Of a DNA stretch of 64,000 nucleotides, positions 51,589-60,449 are shown piece after piece. Position 1 is the stretch's first letter, and every line of letters starts with the position of its first letter. Origin of the DNA: Paenibacillus sp. XY044 (lineage in GTDB: Bacteria > Bacillota > Bacilli > Paenibacillales > Paenibacillaceae); the NCBI RefSeq assembly GCF_002257645.1, contig NZ_NQMO01000003.1, positions 496,001 through 560,000 on the forward strand, read 5' to 3'. The notes below the pieces were generated by a model. The model was not told the DNA's origin and did not search any database. It saw nothing but the letters and a program-made list of their open reading frames with translations. The translations under genes were made by a program, and so were the position numbers.

Positions 51589-52104
51589 CTATACGTTCTG
51601 AGTAAGCTTTAAGGCCGCCATCAAATCCGCTCTGCGTTCCGTCCGATTGACAAACAGCTCGCCGTTCTGGATATGATCGATGTACAAAATACCGTCAAGA
51701 TGGTCCATTTCATGCTGAATGCATCGTGCTAAATAATCTTCCGCCTCCATCACGACCGTTTTGCCTTCACGGGTTAACGTACTGATTTTCACGTATTTCG
51801 CCCGCTTCACGAGTCCAGTATAACCGGGGTAGGATAAACAGGCTTCCAGCCCGATCTGCTCCCCAGCGTGCTCCAGCAGCAGCGGATTGATCAGCTCGAT
51901 GAGCCCATCCCCGCAGTCCATTACGATCACCCTGCGGAGTATACCGATCTGCGGTGCGGCCAGACCTGCCCTGCCATCTTCCGCGTACAGGGTGTCTGCC
52001 ATATCATCCAGCAGCTTGTGGATTCTCGGCGTCATTTCCGTTACCGGCTTGGCTTTTTTGCGGAGAATAGCATCTCCGAAGGGAAGAATTTCTTTTTCAG
52101 ACAT
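51589..52104 (-). CDS. def: Peptide deformylase (paralogue)
   Basis: 171-residue metalloenzyme that removes the N-formyl group from new proteins. All three family motifs are seen: GLAAPQ (47-52), EACLS (Cys89, usual form EGCLS) and HEMDH (131-135). The EACLS variant is also found in second-copy type enzymes. Start at 52104 (MSEKEIL) after GGAGGT; the frame reaches 52125 without a better site. 27 nt behind the XRE-type gene, so both belong to one operon under a promoter with an operator-like palindrome. It may be a regulated second deformylase rather than the housekeeping enzyme (inference). Confidence 0.9.
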   Translation of the reverse strand: MSEKEILPFGDAILRKKAKPVTEMTPRIHKLLDDMADTLYAEDGRAGLAAPQIGILRRVIVMDCGDGLIELINPLLLEHAGEQIGLEACLSYPGYTGLVKRAKYVKISTLTREGKTVVMEAEDYLARCIQHEMDHLDGILYIDHIQNGELFVNRTERRADLMAALKLTQNV

Positions 52105-52131
52105 GTTCGTTACCTCCGATTCCAATAGCGT

Positions 52132-52371
52132 CTAGGCCCCTTTGACGGTCGAAGGGGTGTGATGCCATAAGTCGCTAGGAGTGCAGTCGAGCGCCGTGCA
52201 CAGCGCATCCATCGTATCGGCCTTCATCTGCTTCGGGTTGCCGTTCAGCAGGGCGCTGATCGAGGGCGGAGACAGCTCGTAGCCGGCTTTGTCTTTCAAT
52301 ACACGGGCCAGCGCGGCTCCCGTCCATATTCCGCGTTCTGCCATCACTTGGCGCAGCATCCATATGAGCAT
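52132..52371 (-). CDS. Small XRE-family HTH regulator
   Basis: 79-residue Cro/C1-type HTH protein of the YozG-like kind: GAALARVLKDKAGYELSPPS, ISALLNGNPKQMKADTMDAL, CTALDCTPSDLWHH. It is only a DNA-binding domain. AAAGGTGG precedes the ATG at 52371; a TTG at 52380 is also in frame. The promoter before it has a palindrome over the -35 box, so self-repression is likely. It is transcribed together with the deformylase gene. Confidence 0.88.
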   Translation of the reverse strand: MLIWMLRQVMAERGIWTGAALARVLKDKAGYELSPPSISALLNGNPKQMKADTMDALCTALDCTPSDLWHHTPSTVKGA

Positions 52372-52400
52372 CGCATTCAAACCACCTTTGTTTGTTCAGT

Positions 52401-52429
52401 ATATGACTTTCCAGTATATTAGGTGTCAA
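52401..52429 (-). promoter_or_regulatory. Promoter of the XRE-deformylase operon
   Basis: On the minus strand TTGACA (52429-52424), 17 bp, TCATAT (52406-52401). The -35 is in the middle of the palindrome at 52415-52437. Confidence 0.55.
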
Positions 52430-52457
52430 CTAATATATTTAAGTATGAACTAATATA
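52415..52457. promoter_or_regulatory. Operator-like palindrome plus a third half-site
   Basis: TATATTAG (52415-52422), 7 bp, CTAATATA (52430-52437), with another CTAATATA at 52450-52457. The palindrome contains the -35 box of the XRE-deformylase promoter. Confidence 0.65.
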
Positions 52458-52694
52458 GCACAGCCGTTGGCAAAAGGGAAGATCGAACCATTTTTCCGCT
52501 TCAACACATCCTAGACGTTGAAATTCAGCGCTCTTCACAGGATATAGGTATAACCAGCGATTGTTTAGGAGTGATTTCCGATCTTTTACGACCGGGTTCT
52601 CTGTAAAATATAGCCATTCTGTGTAGGGGAATTTGTAGAAATTTGACTGACGGGAAGTGCTTTCATAAACATTAAATTTTTTTTGACGTATCTG
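52458..52694. other. Intergenic stretch without recognised features
   Basis: Between the XRE operator and the promoter of the M3 peptidase gene. I see no reading frame with a start site, no hairpin with T-run and no repeat here. Confidence 0.5.
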
Positions 52695-52722
52695 TTGTCT
52701 AAGCTGGAATCTCTAGTATAAT
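52695..52722 (+). promoter_or_regulatory. Sigma-A promoter of the M3 peptidase gene
   Basis: TTGTCT (52695-52700), 16 bp, TATAAT (52717-52722), 36 bp before the ATG. Confidence 0.65.
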
Positions 52723-52758
52723 GGTAACGAAAGCCAATCAAGAAGGGATGCGTGATGC

Positions 52759-54453
52759 ATGAAGTTCAGCGAGTACGAATACAAGCGGCCAGACGTGAAA
52801 GAAATTGAACAACGGTTTAAACAACTGATCCAGCAGTTCGAGCAGGCGGCTTCCTTTGAAGAGCAGGACAAGGCCATGTCCGATATCAACAAGCTGCGCA
52901 GCGAATTCGAAAGCATGGCAGAGCTTGCCGTCATTCGTCATTCCATCGATACGAACGATGAATTTTATAAGGCCGAACAAGAATACATCGATGAAGCGAG
53001 TCCGGTCTATCAAGAATACATAACCGATTATTACAAAGTGTTGGTAGAGTCCAAATTCAGAAGTGAACTCGAAGCCAAGTGGGGAACGCACTTGTTCAAG
53101 CTCGCCGAGCTGGCCCTCAAGTCCTTCCACCCGGATATCATTGAGGATATGCAGCTCAATAACAAGCTTGCGACCGAGTACAGCCAACTGATCGCCTCCG
53201 CGAAGATTCCGTTCGAAGGTGAGGAGCGCACGCTGTCCCAGCTGCTCCCGTTTGAGCTGTCGCCGGACCGAGACCTGCGCCGGAGAGCGTCGGAAGCGAG
53301 ATATTCGTTTATGGCGGAGCATGAGCAGGATTTTGACCGGATCTACGATGAATTGGTGAAAACCCGGAACCGGATGGCCCAAAAGCTCGGTTATAAAAAC
53401 TTCGTCGAGCTTGCATACATCCGCATGAACCGTACGGATTATGATGCCGAAATGGTGGCCAACTTCAGGAAGCAGGTGCTGGAGCACATCGTTCCCGCAG
53501 CCCAGAAGCTGAAGGAACGCCAGCGCGAGCGGATCGGCGTGGAATCCCTGCGGATCTATGACGACAATTTCAGCTTCAAGACCGGGAACGCAACGCCGAA
53601 AGGGGATGCGGACTGGATTCTGGAACAAGGGAAGAAGATGTATGCGGAGCTGTCCCTTGAAACCGACGAATTTTTCAAATTCATGGTGGACCGGGAGCTG
53701 ATGGATCTCGTCAGCAAAAAGGGAAAGCAAAGCGGCGGTTACTGTACGTTTATCAGCAAATACGAATCACCGTTCATTTTCTCCAATTTCAACGGCACTT
53801 CAGGGGATATCGACGTTCTGACGCATGAAGCCGGTCACGCCTTCCAGGTCTATTCCAGCCGTCATCATCAGGTGCCGGAATACTTGTGGCCTACGTATGA
53901 ATCGGCCGAAATCCATTCCATGAGCATGGAGTTCTTCACTTGGCCGTGGATGGAAAACTTCTTTAAGGAAGACACGGAGAAATACCATTTTGACCATCTG
54001 TCCAGCGCACTTCTTTTCATTCCGTACGGGGTATCCGTCGACGAATTCCAGCACTTCGTGTATGAGAATCCGGACGCGACGCCGGAGGAACGCAAACAAG
54101 CTTGGCGCGAAATCGAGAAGAAGTATTTGCCGCACCGGCAGTACCCGGACAACGAATACCTGGAACGTGGCGGCTTCTGGCACAAACAGGGGCATATCTT
54201 CCAGGCGCCGTTCTATTACATCGATTATACGCTGGCGCAAATTTGCGCGTTCCAGTTCTGGAAGAAGATGAACGAGGACCGCGAAACGGCTTGGGCGGAT
54301 TACCTGAGACTGTGCCAGGCGGGAGGAACCCGTTCTTTTACCGGACTAGTGGAGCTGGCTGGACTGCAGTCGCCGTTTGAAGACGGCTGCGTTGCATCCG
54401 TGATCGGCGTCATTGAGAACTGGCTGAACAGCGTGGACGATAAGGCGCTGTAA
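52759..54453 (+). CDS. M3 family oligoendopeptidase
   Basis: 564-residue zinc metallopeptidase of the M3 family, degrading short peptides in the cytoplasm. Zinc site HEAGH (356-360) with the third ligand Glu in YESAEIHSMSMEFF (Glu384). The C-terminal part has FYYIDYTLAQICAFQFWKKM, usual for the PepF-like subgroup of ~560 residues. Single gene with its own promoter and a strong terminator. It would complement peptide uptake by the Opp system and the aminopeptidases in this window, but there is no sign of shared control. Confidence 0.93.
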   Translation: MKFSEYEYKRPDVKEIEQRFKQLIQQFEQAASFEEQDKAMSDINKLRSEFESMAELAVIRHSIDTNDEFYKAEQEYIDEASPVYQEYITDYYKVLVESKFRSELEAKWGTHLFKLAELALKSFHPDIIEDMQLNNKLATEYSQLIASAKIPFEGEERTLSQLLPFELSPDRDLRRRASEARYSFMAEHEQDFDRIYDELVKTRNRMAQKLGYKNFVELAYIRMNRTDYDAEMVANFRKQVLEHIVPAAQKLKERQRERIGVESLRIYDDNFSFKTGNATPKGDADWILEQGKKMYAELSLETDEFFKFMVDRELMDLVSKKGKQSGGYCTFISKYESPFIFSNFNGTSGDIDVLTHEAGHAFQVYSSRHHQVPEYLWPTYESAEIHSMSMEFFTWPWMENFFKEDTEKYHFDHLSSALLFIPYGVSVDEFQHFVYENPDATPEERKQAWREIEKKYLPHRQYPDNEYLERGGFWHKQGHIFQAPFYYIDYTLAQICAFQFWKKMNEDRETAWADYLRLCQAGGTRSFTGLVELAGLQSPFEDGCVASVIGVIENWLNSVDDKAL

Positions 54454-54478
54454 GCAAGGGATTGCCATAGAATTGATG

Positions 54479-54520
54479 AAAGCAGGCATTGGGGTTTTTA
54501 CTCCATGCCTGCTTTTTTTG
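54479..54520 (+). terminator. Intrinsic terminator after the M3 peptidase gene
   Basis: AAAGCAGGCAT and ATGCCTGCTTT arms, then T-run. Confidence 0.9.
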
Positions 54521-54752
54521 TGAGGACCGCATTTTGCTTCATACGTTTTCCTCTGGTCGGATTCGGGTAAGCATCAGTAGCAGGCGGGGTTCCTTTCATC
54601 CATCCCGAGCGTTTCTTTCCCAGTCATGCACCCGGTTTAAACAACCTGAAGACGGCAAGCATGTATTTGTCCTATCGGAGCATATGCCTTATTACGTTGA
54701 ATATACTTGTTTTAAGGCTTATGTGCCCAAACAGGACGTAAATGGAATGAAT
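54521..54752. other. Upstream region of the PKS cluster, no clear signals
   Basis: The frame of the PKS gene is open back to 54489, but the sequence before 54765 has no ribosome binding site in the right place and does not look like the synthase family. No confident promoter was found; TATACT at about 54700 lacks a -35. The cluster's promoter should lie here. Confidence 0.4.
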
Positions 54753-54764
54753 GGAGGTGAGCTT

Positions 54765-55934
54765 TTGACGATGGTCAGTGAACTTGATGCAGGTAAGGCG
54801 CTGATTCAAGGCATCGGCACCGCGCTTCCGCCGTATCGTCTTTGCCAGGATGACGTCTTTGCCAAGATTGAAGCTTCGTTAAGGGAAGATCCCCACGCTC
54901 TAAGGTGGGCGAAAAGAATATTCAAGCAATGTGGAGTTCAGATCAGGTACACCTGTGAAGAGGACTTTCTCAAACCTGCCGATCAGTGCACGTACCTGTC
55001 CACGGACAAGCAGCAGGCTGCCCCATCGACCTCCAGGCGGATGGAAGTGTACCGGCGGGAATCGGTCCCTCTGGCTGAGAGGGCAGCGGAAGAAGCCATG
55101 CGTGATGCGGGGACGGAGGCGCCAGGCATCACCCACATCCTGACGGTCAGCTGTACCGGTCAGTTTCTTCCCGGATTGGACACCGTCTTGATTCATCGGC
55201 TCGGATTGTCACCGCGGATTCAGCGGATCCCGCTCACCTTTCAAGGTTGCGCCGCCGGTTTGAGGGCCATTCAGTTGGCCCAAGGTATAGTTTCTTCCGA
55301 CCCGGGCGCAAAGGTTCTTGTCGTTTGCGTGGAACTGTGCACGATACATCTGCAGCCGTCCGGGTCCCGGGAAGCGTTGTTCGGCGCTTCATTTTTTGGT
55401 GATGGGGCTTCGGCATGCGTCGTCGGCTCAAGCCATGCTAATTTGCAAGGCGGGTTTCGTCTGGGCGGTGGCCACTCTGTGCTGCTTCCGGACTCTGCGG
55501 ACGAAATGATTTGGGAGGTCGGGGATACCGGTTTTGATTTATTTCTCTCTCCCAATATTCCCAAGCTGCTTCGGGCGTTCCTTCAGGATGAAGTGGACCG
55601 GCTGCTGGGCGGAGGACCGCTTCCGCCGTTGTGGGCGATTCACCCGGGTGGACGGGGCATCGTCGACGCCGTGCAGGATTTGTTCGCACTGGATGACAGC
55701 CAAACCGGATTCAGCCGGAACGTGCTGCGGGACTTCGGGAATTTATCCTCTGCGACACTGCTATTCGTCCTGAAGGGGATGAGAGAGCATCTGCGGAAGG
55801 AAAAAGAGGAGAGCGAACGGTCTGGAGTGGCCCTGGCATTTGGACCCGGTTTGACCGCAGAACTCCTTCGATTTACGTATGTACCCACTGGCATCGCGGA
55901 ACGGCAGATGAGCTATGAGTATGCCGGCCATTAA
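54765..55934 (+). CDS. Type III polyketide synthase (chalcone/stilbene synthase family)
   Basis: 389-residue iterative ketosynthase that extends an acyl-CoA with malonyl-CoA and cyclises it to a pyrone or resorcinol. The catalytic triad is intact: Cys162 in LTFQGCAAGLRAI, His293 in WAIHPGGRGIVDAV, Asn326 in LRDFGNLSSATLLF. The GFGPGLT-like end loop reads LAFGPGLTAELL. The TTG at 54765 directly follows GGAGGTGA (4 nt); an ATG at 54771 with 10 nt is equally good. The methyltransferase gene overlaps its end by 20 nt. Products of bacterial relatives are alkylpyrones or alkylresorcinols; chain length is not readable by eye. Confidence 0.92.
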   Translation: MTMVSELDAGKALIQGIGTALPPYRLCQDDVFAKIEASLREDPHALRWAKRIFKQCGVQIRYTCEEDFLKPADQCTYLSTDKQQAAPSTSRRMEVYRRESVPLAERAAEEAMRDAGTEAPGITHILTVSCTGQFLPGLDTVLIHRLGLSPRIQRIPLTFQGCAAGLRAIQLAQGIVSSDPGAKVLVVCVELCTIHLQPSGSREALFGASFFGDGASACVVGSSHANLQGGFRLGGGHSVLLPDSADEMIWEVGDTGFDLFLSPNIPKLLRAFLQDEVDRLLGGGPLPPLWAIHPGGRGIVDAVQDLFALDDSQTGFSRNVLRDFGNLSSATLLFVLKGMREHLRKEKEESERSGVALAFGPGLTAELLRFTYVPTGIAERQMSYEYAGH

Positions 55935-56655
55935 GCGGTTAAACCAGCGGGCGGTGGAAGAGGAATACATGGACGACTTCAGCACGGGCGGCGGCGAGCT
56001 GCTGGAAGCTTTGCGCCATTTACGCCGGCTGAACCGGATCTTCGGTGCTTCGTCCCCATCCTTGTATGGGTTCAAGCGGCTGTGGCGTGAAGCCGGCAGA
56101 CCGGACAGGGTATCAGTGCTGGATATCGGAGCCGGCTCGGGTGACGTGAACCGCCGCATCCTGCGCTGGGCTGCCCGAAACGGGGTCGATGTCCGGATTA
56201 CATTGGTGGATATTACGGAAGAAGCCTGCGAAGAGGCCAGAAACCTGTACAATGGGGTCCCGAATATTTCGGTCAGATGCTGCGATTTGTTCGAGCTTCC
56301 GGAGAGCAGCGGCGACATCGTCATGTCTTCGCAGTTTCTTCACCACTTTGATGACGTCCGGCTGCCCGGAGTGGTGGGGCAAATGCTGAAGGCATCCAGG
56401 TTGGGCGTTGTGATCAGCGACATTCACCGGCACTGGGTTTCGTGGTCTGCCGTTTGGATCGTGGCGCATTTGGTTTCAGGCAACCGGTATATACGGCATG
56501 ACGGGCCCTTGTCAGTGGCGAAGGGTTTCAAATCCTCTGATTGGATCAGGCTTAGGAAGCAGCTGCAGGAGCAGGACGGCGAAGCGGACTTATCGTACAG
56601 CTGGAAGCCGTTATTCCGTTATGTAGCCGTTCTTCATAAAACGAGAAAAGTATAA
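55915..56655 (+). CDS. Class I SAM-dependent methyltransferase in the PKS cluster
   Basis: 246-residue Rossmann-fold methyltransferase: SAM loop VLDIGAGSGDVNRRIL, acidic end of beta-2 TLVDITEEACEEA, and SSQFLHHFDD at the motif-IV position. No membrane helices, so it differs from the isoprenylcysteine-type methyltransferase (BpsB) that accompanies BpsA in B. subtilis. It probably O- or C-methylates the polyketide core. Its ATG is inside the end of the PKS gene. The stop codon lies within a TATAAG copy that flanks the MITE-like element, so the element touches the gene end without breaking it. Confidence 0.9.
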   Translation: MSMPAIKRLNQRAVEEEYMDDFSTGGGELLEALRHLRRLNRIFGASSPSLYGFKRLWREAGRPDRVSVLDIGAGSGDVNRRILRWAARNGVDVRITLVDITEEACEEARNLYNGVPNISVRCCDLFELPESSGDIVMSSQFLHHFDDVRLPGVVGQMLKASRLGVVISDIHRHWVSWSAVWIVAHLVSGNRYIRHDGPLSVAKGFKSSDWIRLRKQLQEQDGEADLSYSWKPLFRYVAVLHKTRKV

Positions 56656-56656
56656 G

Positions 56657-57057
56657 TGCGTGTTCAAAAAGGTCGGTTTTCAGCACCGAGGTTTACGCTT
56701 CCGATGTGTGTTTTTTCAAAACACCTGAATTGGATGAAGCTAGGGACTGAGGAGCAGAGCTATACGTTTTCGTAAAAAACGACTTCGTAAGCATCTACCT
56801 GTAGTGGGTACGTGAGCACCTGAAATGTTTCCGAAGGAAACATACGACGTAAGCAATCGCTTAGGCCCGGCTGAATTCAAGATTCGATGCCGAAGCAGCT
56901 TCCCGATTTACTTCGTGTTAGATATAGAATTTATTCGTTATCAGCAGAGCTGATGAAATTCAATATCGCAAGAAAACCTGCATTTTAATCGCGGTCACTC
57001 ATCCTTGATTGGCCTCGATTGGTTTTCTTATCAAAAGCGGATTTTTTGAACAACCTC
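56657..57057. mobile_element. MITE-like element inserted in the PKS operon
   Basis: A 401-bp non-coding block between two copies of TATAAG (56651-56656 and 57058-57063). Its ends are imperfect inverted repeats sharing TGTTCAAAAA and a following TTTT/CCG-rich part over ~25 bp. Inside are perfect hairpins: GTGTTTT-TTC-AAAACAC (56708-56724) and ATGTTTCC-GAA-GGAAACAT (56825-56843). No coding frame with a start signal. Without it and one TATAAG copy, the methyltransferase stop would lie 23 nt before the next gene's ATG, with that gene's own ribosome binding site kept. I recall similar repeats in Paenibacillus intergenic regions; copy number must be checked. Confidence 0.65.
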
Positions 57058-57085
57058 TATAAGACAGCGAAAGGAGATGATTCCC

Positions 57086-58228
57086 ATGCCGGACGCGGTT
57101 GTCATTGGAGCCGGCCTTGCGGGCTGCAGTCTAGCTATCCGGTTGTCCACCCAAGGGTGGAGGACCGTGCTGATTGACCGTCAATATTTTCCCCGTCATA
57201 AGCCGTGCGGGGAATTTCTGTCTCCGGAGGCGATGGAGACGCTGGCCAGTCTTGGTGTTGCAGAGGATGTCGAGCGAATGGAACCAAACCCGATTCACCG
57301 GGCCCGCCTGGTGCTTAGACATGGACAGGTACTGGAGGCAGCGCTGCCGGGCACAGGCTGGGGCATCAGCCGGTATACGCTGGATGCCGGCCTGCACCGG
57401 GCTGCCCGGCAAGCGGGTGTGGAAATCCTGGACGCGACGACGGTAACAAGCATTCATGCGCGAGAGGATGAAGGCGGATATGTCGTCGGAACCCGGACCG
57501 GGGGACTCAGCGACACGCTGGAGGCGCGGGCGGTGTTTGCCGCCTGGGGTTGTCACCGGCGGCCGGAATTGATCGATTATGAAGAGATGGGTCATGAAGG
57601 ACATGCATACATCGGGATCAAAACGCATATGACCGGGCTTTCCGGTACGGAAGCCGTGGAACTCTATTTAGTTCCCGGAGGTTACATCGGGATTGCCCCG
57701 GTTGAAGCGGGAACCTATAATGTGGCCGCGCTTCTGCGGCGGGACCGGATGAAAGGCGCGGGGGCGAAAATAAAGGAACTGCTGGATTTCGCGGCAAGCG
57801 GCAATCCCTTGTTGGCCCGCCGGTTGTCGGAAGGGGAGCAGACCGACGGGACGATGATCTCGACCGCCCCGGTGTACTTGTCCCGACGTCCTCAGCCATG
57901 GCGGATGATTCCGCATGCCGGGGATGCCTGCGCCATGATTCCGCCGCTCTTCGGGGACGGGATGAGCGCCGCCTTACGATCCGGCATTCTGTGCGCCACT
58001 TTTGCTGACCGCTATTTGCGGGGCGAGCTGACTATGCGGGACTGGGAGCGGCTGTATTCCGAGGCTGTACACCGCGAATTCAGCGGCATTTTGCGAAAAG
58101 GGCGCTACTTGCAGGCGATCAGCGGCCGGCCCGCCGCCGGAAGAATCCTGTCGGGCTTTGCCCGGCTGTTCCCTCCAGTCGCCGATTCATTGGTCAAAGC
58201 GACCCGGCTGAAGAACACGATGTCCTAA
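57086..58228 (+). CDS. FAD-dependent oxidoreductase (geranylgeranyl-reductase-like) in the PKS cluster
   Basis: 380-residue flavoprotein. FAD-binding loop AVVIGAGLAGCSLAIRLS at the N-terminus, then RQYFPRHKPCGEFLSPEA (the PxxKxCGE pattern of this group), and GDACAMIPPLFGDGMSAALR at the FAD ribityl site. Such enzymes either hydroxylate aromatic rings or reduce prenyl chains. In an srs-like cluster a ring hydroxylase role (compare SrsC) is the likelier one. ATG at 57086 chosen because the ATG at 57077 abuts AAAGGAG. The MMPL gene follows 40 nt later. Confidence 0.88.
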   Translation: MPDAVVIGAGLAGCSLAIRLSTQGWRTVLIDRQYFPRHKPCGEFLSPEAMETLASLGVAEDVERMEPNPIHRARLVLRHGQVLEAALPGTGWGISRYTLDAGLHRAARQAGVEILDATTVTSIHAREDEGGYVVGTRTGGLSDTLEARAVFAAWGCHRRPELIDYEEMGHEGHAYIGIKTHMTGLSGTEAVELYLVPGGYIGIAPVEAGTYNVAALLRRDRMKGAGAKIKELLDFAASGNPLLARRLSEGEQTDGTMISTAPVYLSRRPQPWRMIPHAGDACAMIPPLFGDGMSAALRSGILCATFADRYLRGELTMRDWERLYSEAVHREFSGILRKGRYLQAISGRPAAGRILSGFARLFPPVADSLVKATRLKNTMS

Positions 58229-58268
58229 GCCGACTGCAGACCGCATGCCAACAGGAGGAGGGAATCGG

Positions 58269-60449
58269 GTGATTTATCGTTTCATAACCGGACTTGCTCT
58301 CCGTTATCCGGCGTGGGTGCTGACATGCTGGACTGCGCTGCTCGTCATATGCGGTTCGGCCGCGATATCACTGCCTTCCCTCCTGAAGGATCATGGGCTT
58401 CGTACGGAAGGAACTTCCGCGCAAGTTGAGCAGATCCTGTCGGAGGAATATCAAATTCCCAAAGAGCCTGCCATCATCGTCTTTCAACGGGAAAGCGGCA
58501 CCTCCCGCGCTTCATTTGAATCGGGAATCCGGACGGCATTGGAACAGCTTCGGCGGATTGACGGCATCGGGGCCGTCATCTCCCCGCTGGATCATAAGAG
58601 GATGAGGGACAACCAAGCCGCTTACGCCCTGCTGGGCTTGGACACCCATGGCCGGTCCGACGAGTCGGTGCTTGACGCCATTCGGTCAGCTTTGCCTGAT
58701 TCGCCCGGTTTGACGATGACGCTGACCGGCAAGCCTTTCGTTCAGGACGATGTCAACCGGGCAAGCATGCATGATTTGAAGAGAGCGGAGCTGATCGGAC
58801 TGCCGGTGGCTTTTCTAATCCTGTTCTACGCATTTGGTGGATGGATCTATGCCTTGATCCCGATTGCAGCGGGGTGTACGGCCGTAGGCATTTCAATGGG
58901 CATTCTTTATTGGCTCGGGAACGGCCTGCAGCTGGAGCTGTCCAATTTTGTGCTGAACGTCATTCCCATGGTCGGCCTTGCGCTTGGAATCGACTTTGGG
59001 CTGATTCTGGTCAGCCGCTTCCGTGAGGAGTGGTGGAGATCGAGCGGCCGCGTAGAGCGGGCGCTGCCCGTCACCCTCCGGCAGGCGGGCAGGGCTGTGC
59101 TCTATTCGGCCGCGTGCGTGATTCTTGGGCTCATCGCCATTACATTCATCCGGATGCCGATGTTCCAGTCGGTCGCCATCGGGGCGATGGTCGTCGTTTT
59201 TGTGTCGGCCCTGGTCAACTTAACGCTTGTACCCGCCTTCTTGTCGATATGGTCGCCCCTGATCCCGATTCAGCGGAATTACCCAACCGGAACAGGCCGC
59301 TTCAGGCCGAGACTGATGCAGCGATGGACCCGCTATGTCATGCACAAGCCGGTCCGGATGACGCTGGTCTCCGCGGCGCTTTTACTGACTAGCATCATGC
59401 CGATTCGCCACCTGCAAACCTCCGTTCCCGATGCAGCCTCTTTGCCGTCAAGCTATCCATCGCGGTACGGAGCGGAACTGGTGGATTTTCGTTTCAACGA
59501 CCCCTTTACATCGGTGATTCCGGTCGTAGTGCTAGGACGCGGAGACACCGTCTCGGCAGAAGAATGGGCCTCGGCTTACGGGCTGTGGCAAAAGCTGAGA
59601 ACGGACCGGGATGTGCTCCGGGTCGATTCTATCTTTTCCTATCTACCGGAGTCCCTTGATCGGCAAGGGCTCTTGTCAAGCTCCCAAATGCAGCAGCTGC
59701 CACAGAGTACAGGCCAGCCGTTTGCTCAAGCAGGAGCACTGTTGATGTCAGTGACGCTTCAGCCAGGTATGGATGCGAAGCAAACCGAGGACTGGCTGCG
59801 AAAATGGGAAACGCAGGGACAGAATGAAAGGGACATACGCATATTGCTGGGGGGAGAAGCGAAGTATCGGATGGAAGTGAGCGATGAAATCAAGGCCCGG
59901 ATTCCTTCGGTGCTTCTTTGGATGGCGGCAACCAATTTTGTGGTGCTGTTCGCAGGTTTTCGTTCGATCGTTATTCCGGTCAAGGCGCTGCTGATGAACC
60001 TGCTCAGCCTTACCGCTTCGTTCGGAGTGCTGGTCTACCTTTTTCAGGATGGAGTTCTAGGGGGCGGTTCAGGCAGCATTGCTGTCATGATCCCGGTATT
60101 TATCTTCGGAATGGTTTTCGGAGTCAGCATGGATTACGGTGTCTTCCTGTTGTCCCGAATGACCGAGGTCTATCACGACACGGGAAAAGCGGATGAGGCG
60201 ATAGCTTACGGACTCACCTCCACGGGGAAGGTGATCACCTCAGCGGCAGCCATCATGATCGCCGTCACGCTGCCGTTTGCCGGTGGGGATGTGGAAGGGG
60301 TCAGACAGCTCGGGGTGGGCATCGCCGCTGCGATCTTGATCGATGCGACCCTGATCCGCTTTATGCTGGTTCCAGCGTTAATGAAGCTGATGGGGCATGT
60401 CAATTGGTGGCTGCCACATCAGCTTCGTCGCTGGTTATTTACGGAGTAA
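58269..60449 (+). CDS. MMPL/RND-type transporter in the PKS cluster
   Basis: 726-residue membrane protein with about twelve helices in two halves, each with one helix, a large outer loop and five helices. Conserved blocks include [20 protein letters not shown] in the first half and [20 protein letters not shown] in the second; the Asp of each lies in the proton-relay position. MMPL proteins export lipids and lipid-like natural products in actinobacteria. Start is GTG at 58269 after AGGAGGAGGG; an ATG at 58245 precedes that site. Likely exporter of the cluster's product. Its end overlaps the end of convergent coaA by 15 nt. Confidence 0.9.
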   Translation: MIYRFITGLALRYPAWVLTCWTALLVICGSAAISLPSLLKDHGLRTEGTSAQVEQILSEEYQIPKEPAIIVFQRESGTSRASFESGIRTALEQLRRIDGIGAVISPLDHKRMRDNQAAYALLGLDTHGRSDESVLDAIRSALPDSPGLTMTLTGKPFVQDDVNRASMHDLKRAELIGLPVAFLILFYAFGGWIYALIPIAAGCTAVGISMGILYWLGNGLQLELSNFVLNVIPMVGLALGIDFGLILVSRFREEWWRSSGRVERALPVTLRQAGRAVLYSAACVILGLIAITFIRMPMFQSVAIGAMVVVFVSALVNLTLVPAFLSIWSPLIPIQRNYPTGTGRFRPRLMQRWTRYVMHKPVRMTLVSAALLLTSIMPIRHLQTSVPDAASLPSSYPSRYGAELVDFRFNDPFTSVIPVVVLGRGDTVSAEEWASAYGLWQKLRTDRDVLRVDSIFSYLPESLDRQGLLSSSQMQQLPQSTGQPFAQAGALLMSVTLQPGMDAKQTEDWLRKWETQGQNERDIRILLGGEAKYRMEVSDEIKARIPSVLLWMAATNFVVLFAGFRSIVIPVKALLMNLLSLTASFGVLVYLFQDGVLGGGSGSIAVMIPVFIFGMVFGVSMDYGVFLLSRMTEVYHDTGKADEAIAYGLTSTGKVITSAAAIMIAVTLPFAGGDVEGVRQLGVGIAAAILIDATLIRFMLVPALMKLMGHVNWWLPHQLRRWLFTE

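Noticed and set aside
54489..54764. N-terminal extension of the PKS
   Set aside because: The frame is open but has no ribosome site, overlaps the preceding terminator and does not resemble the family N-terminus.
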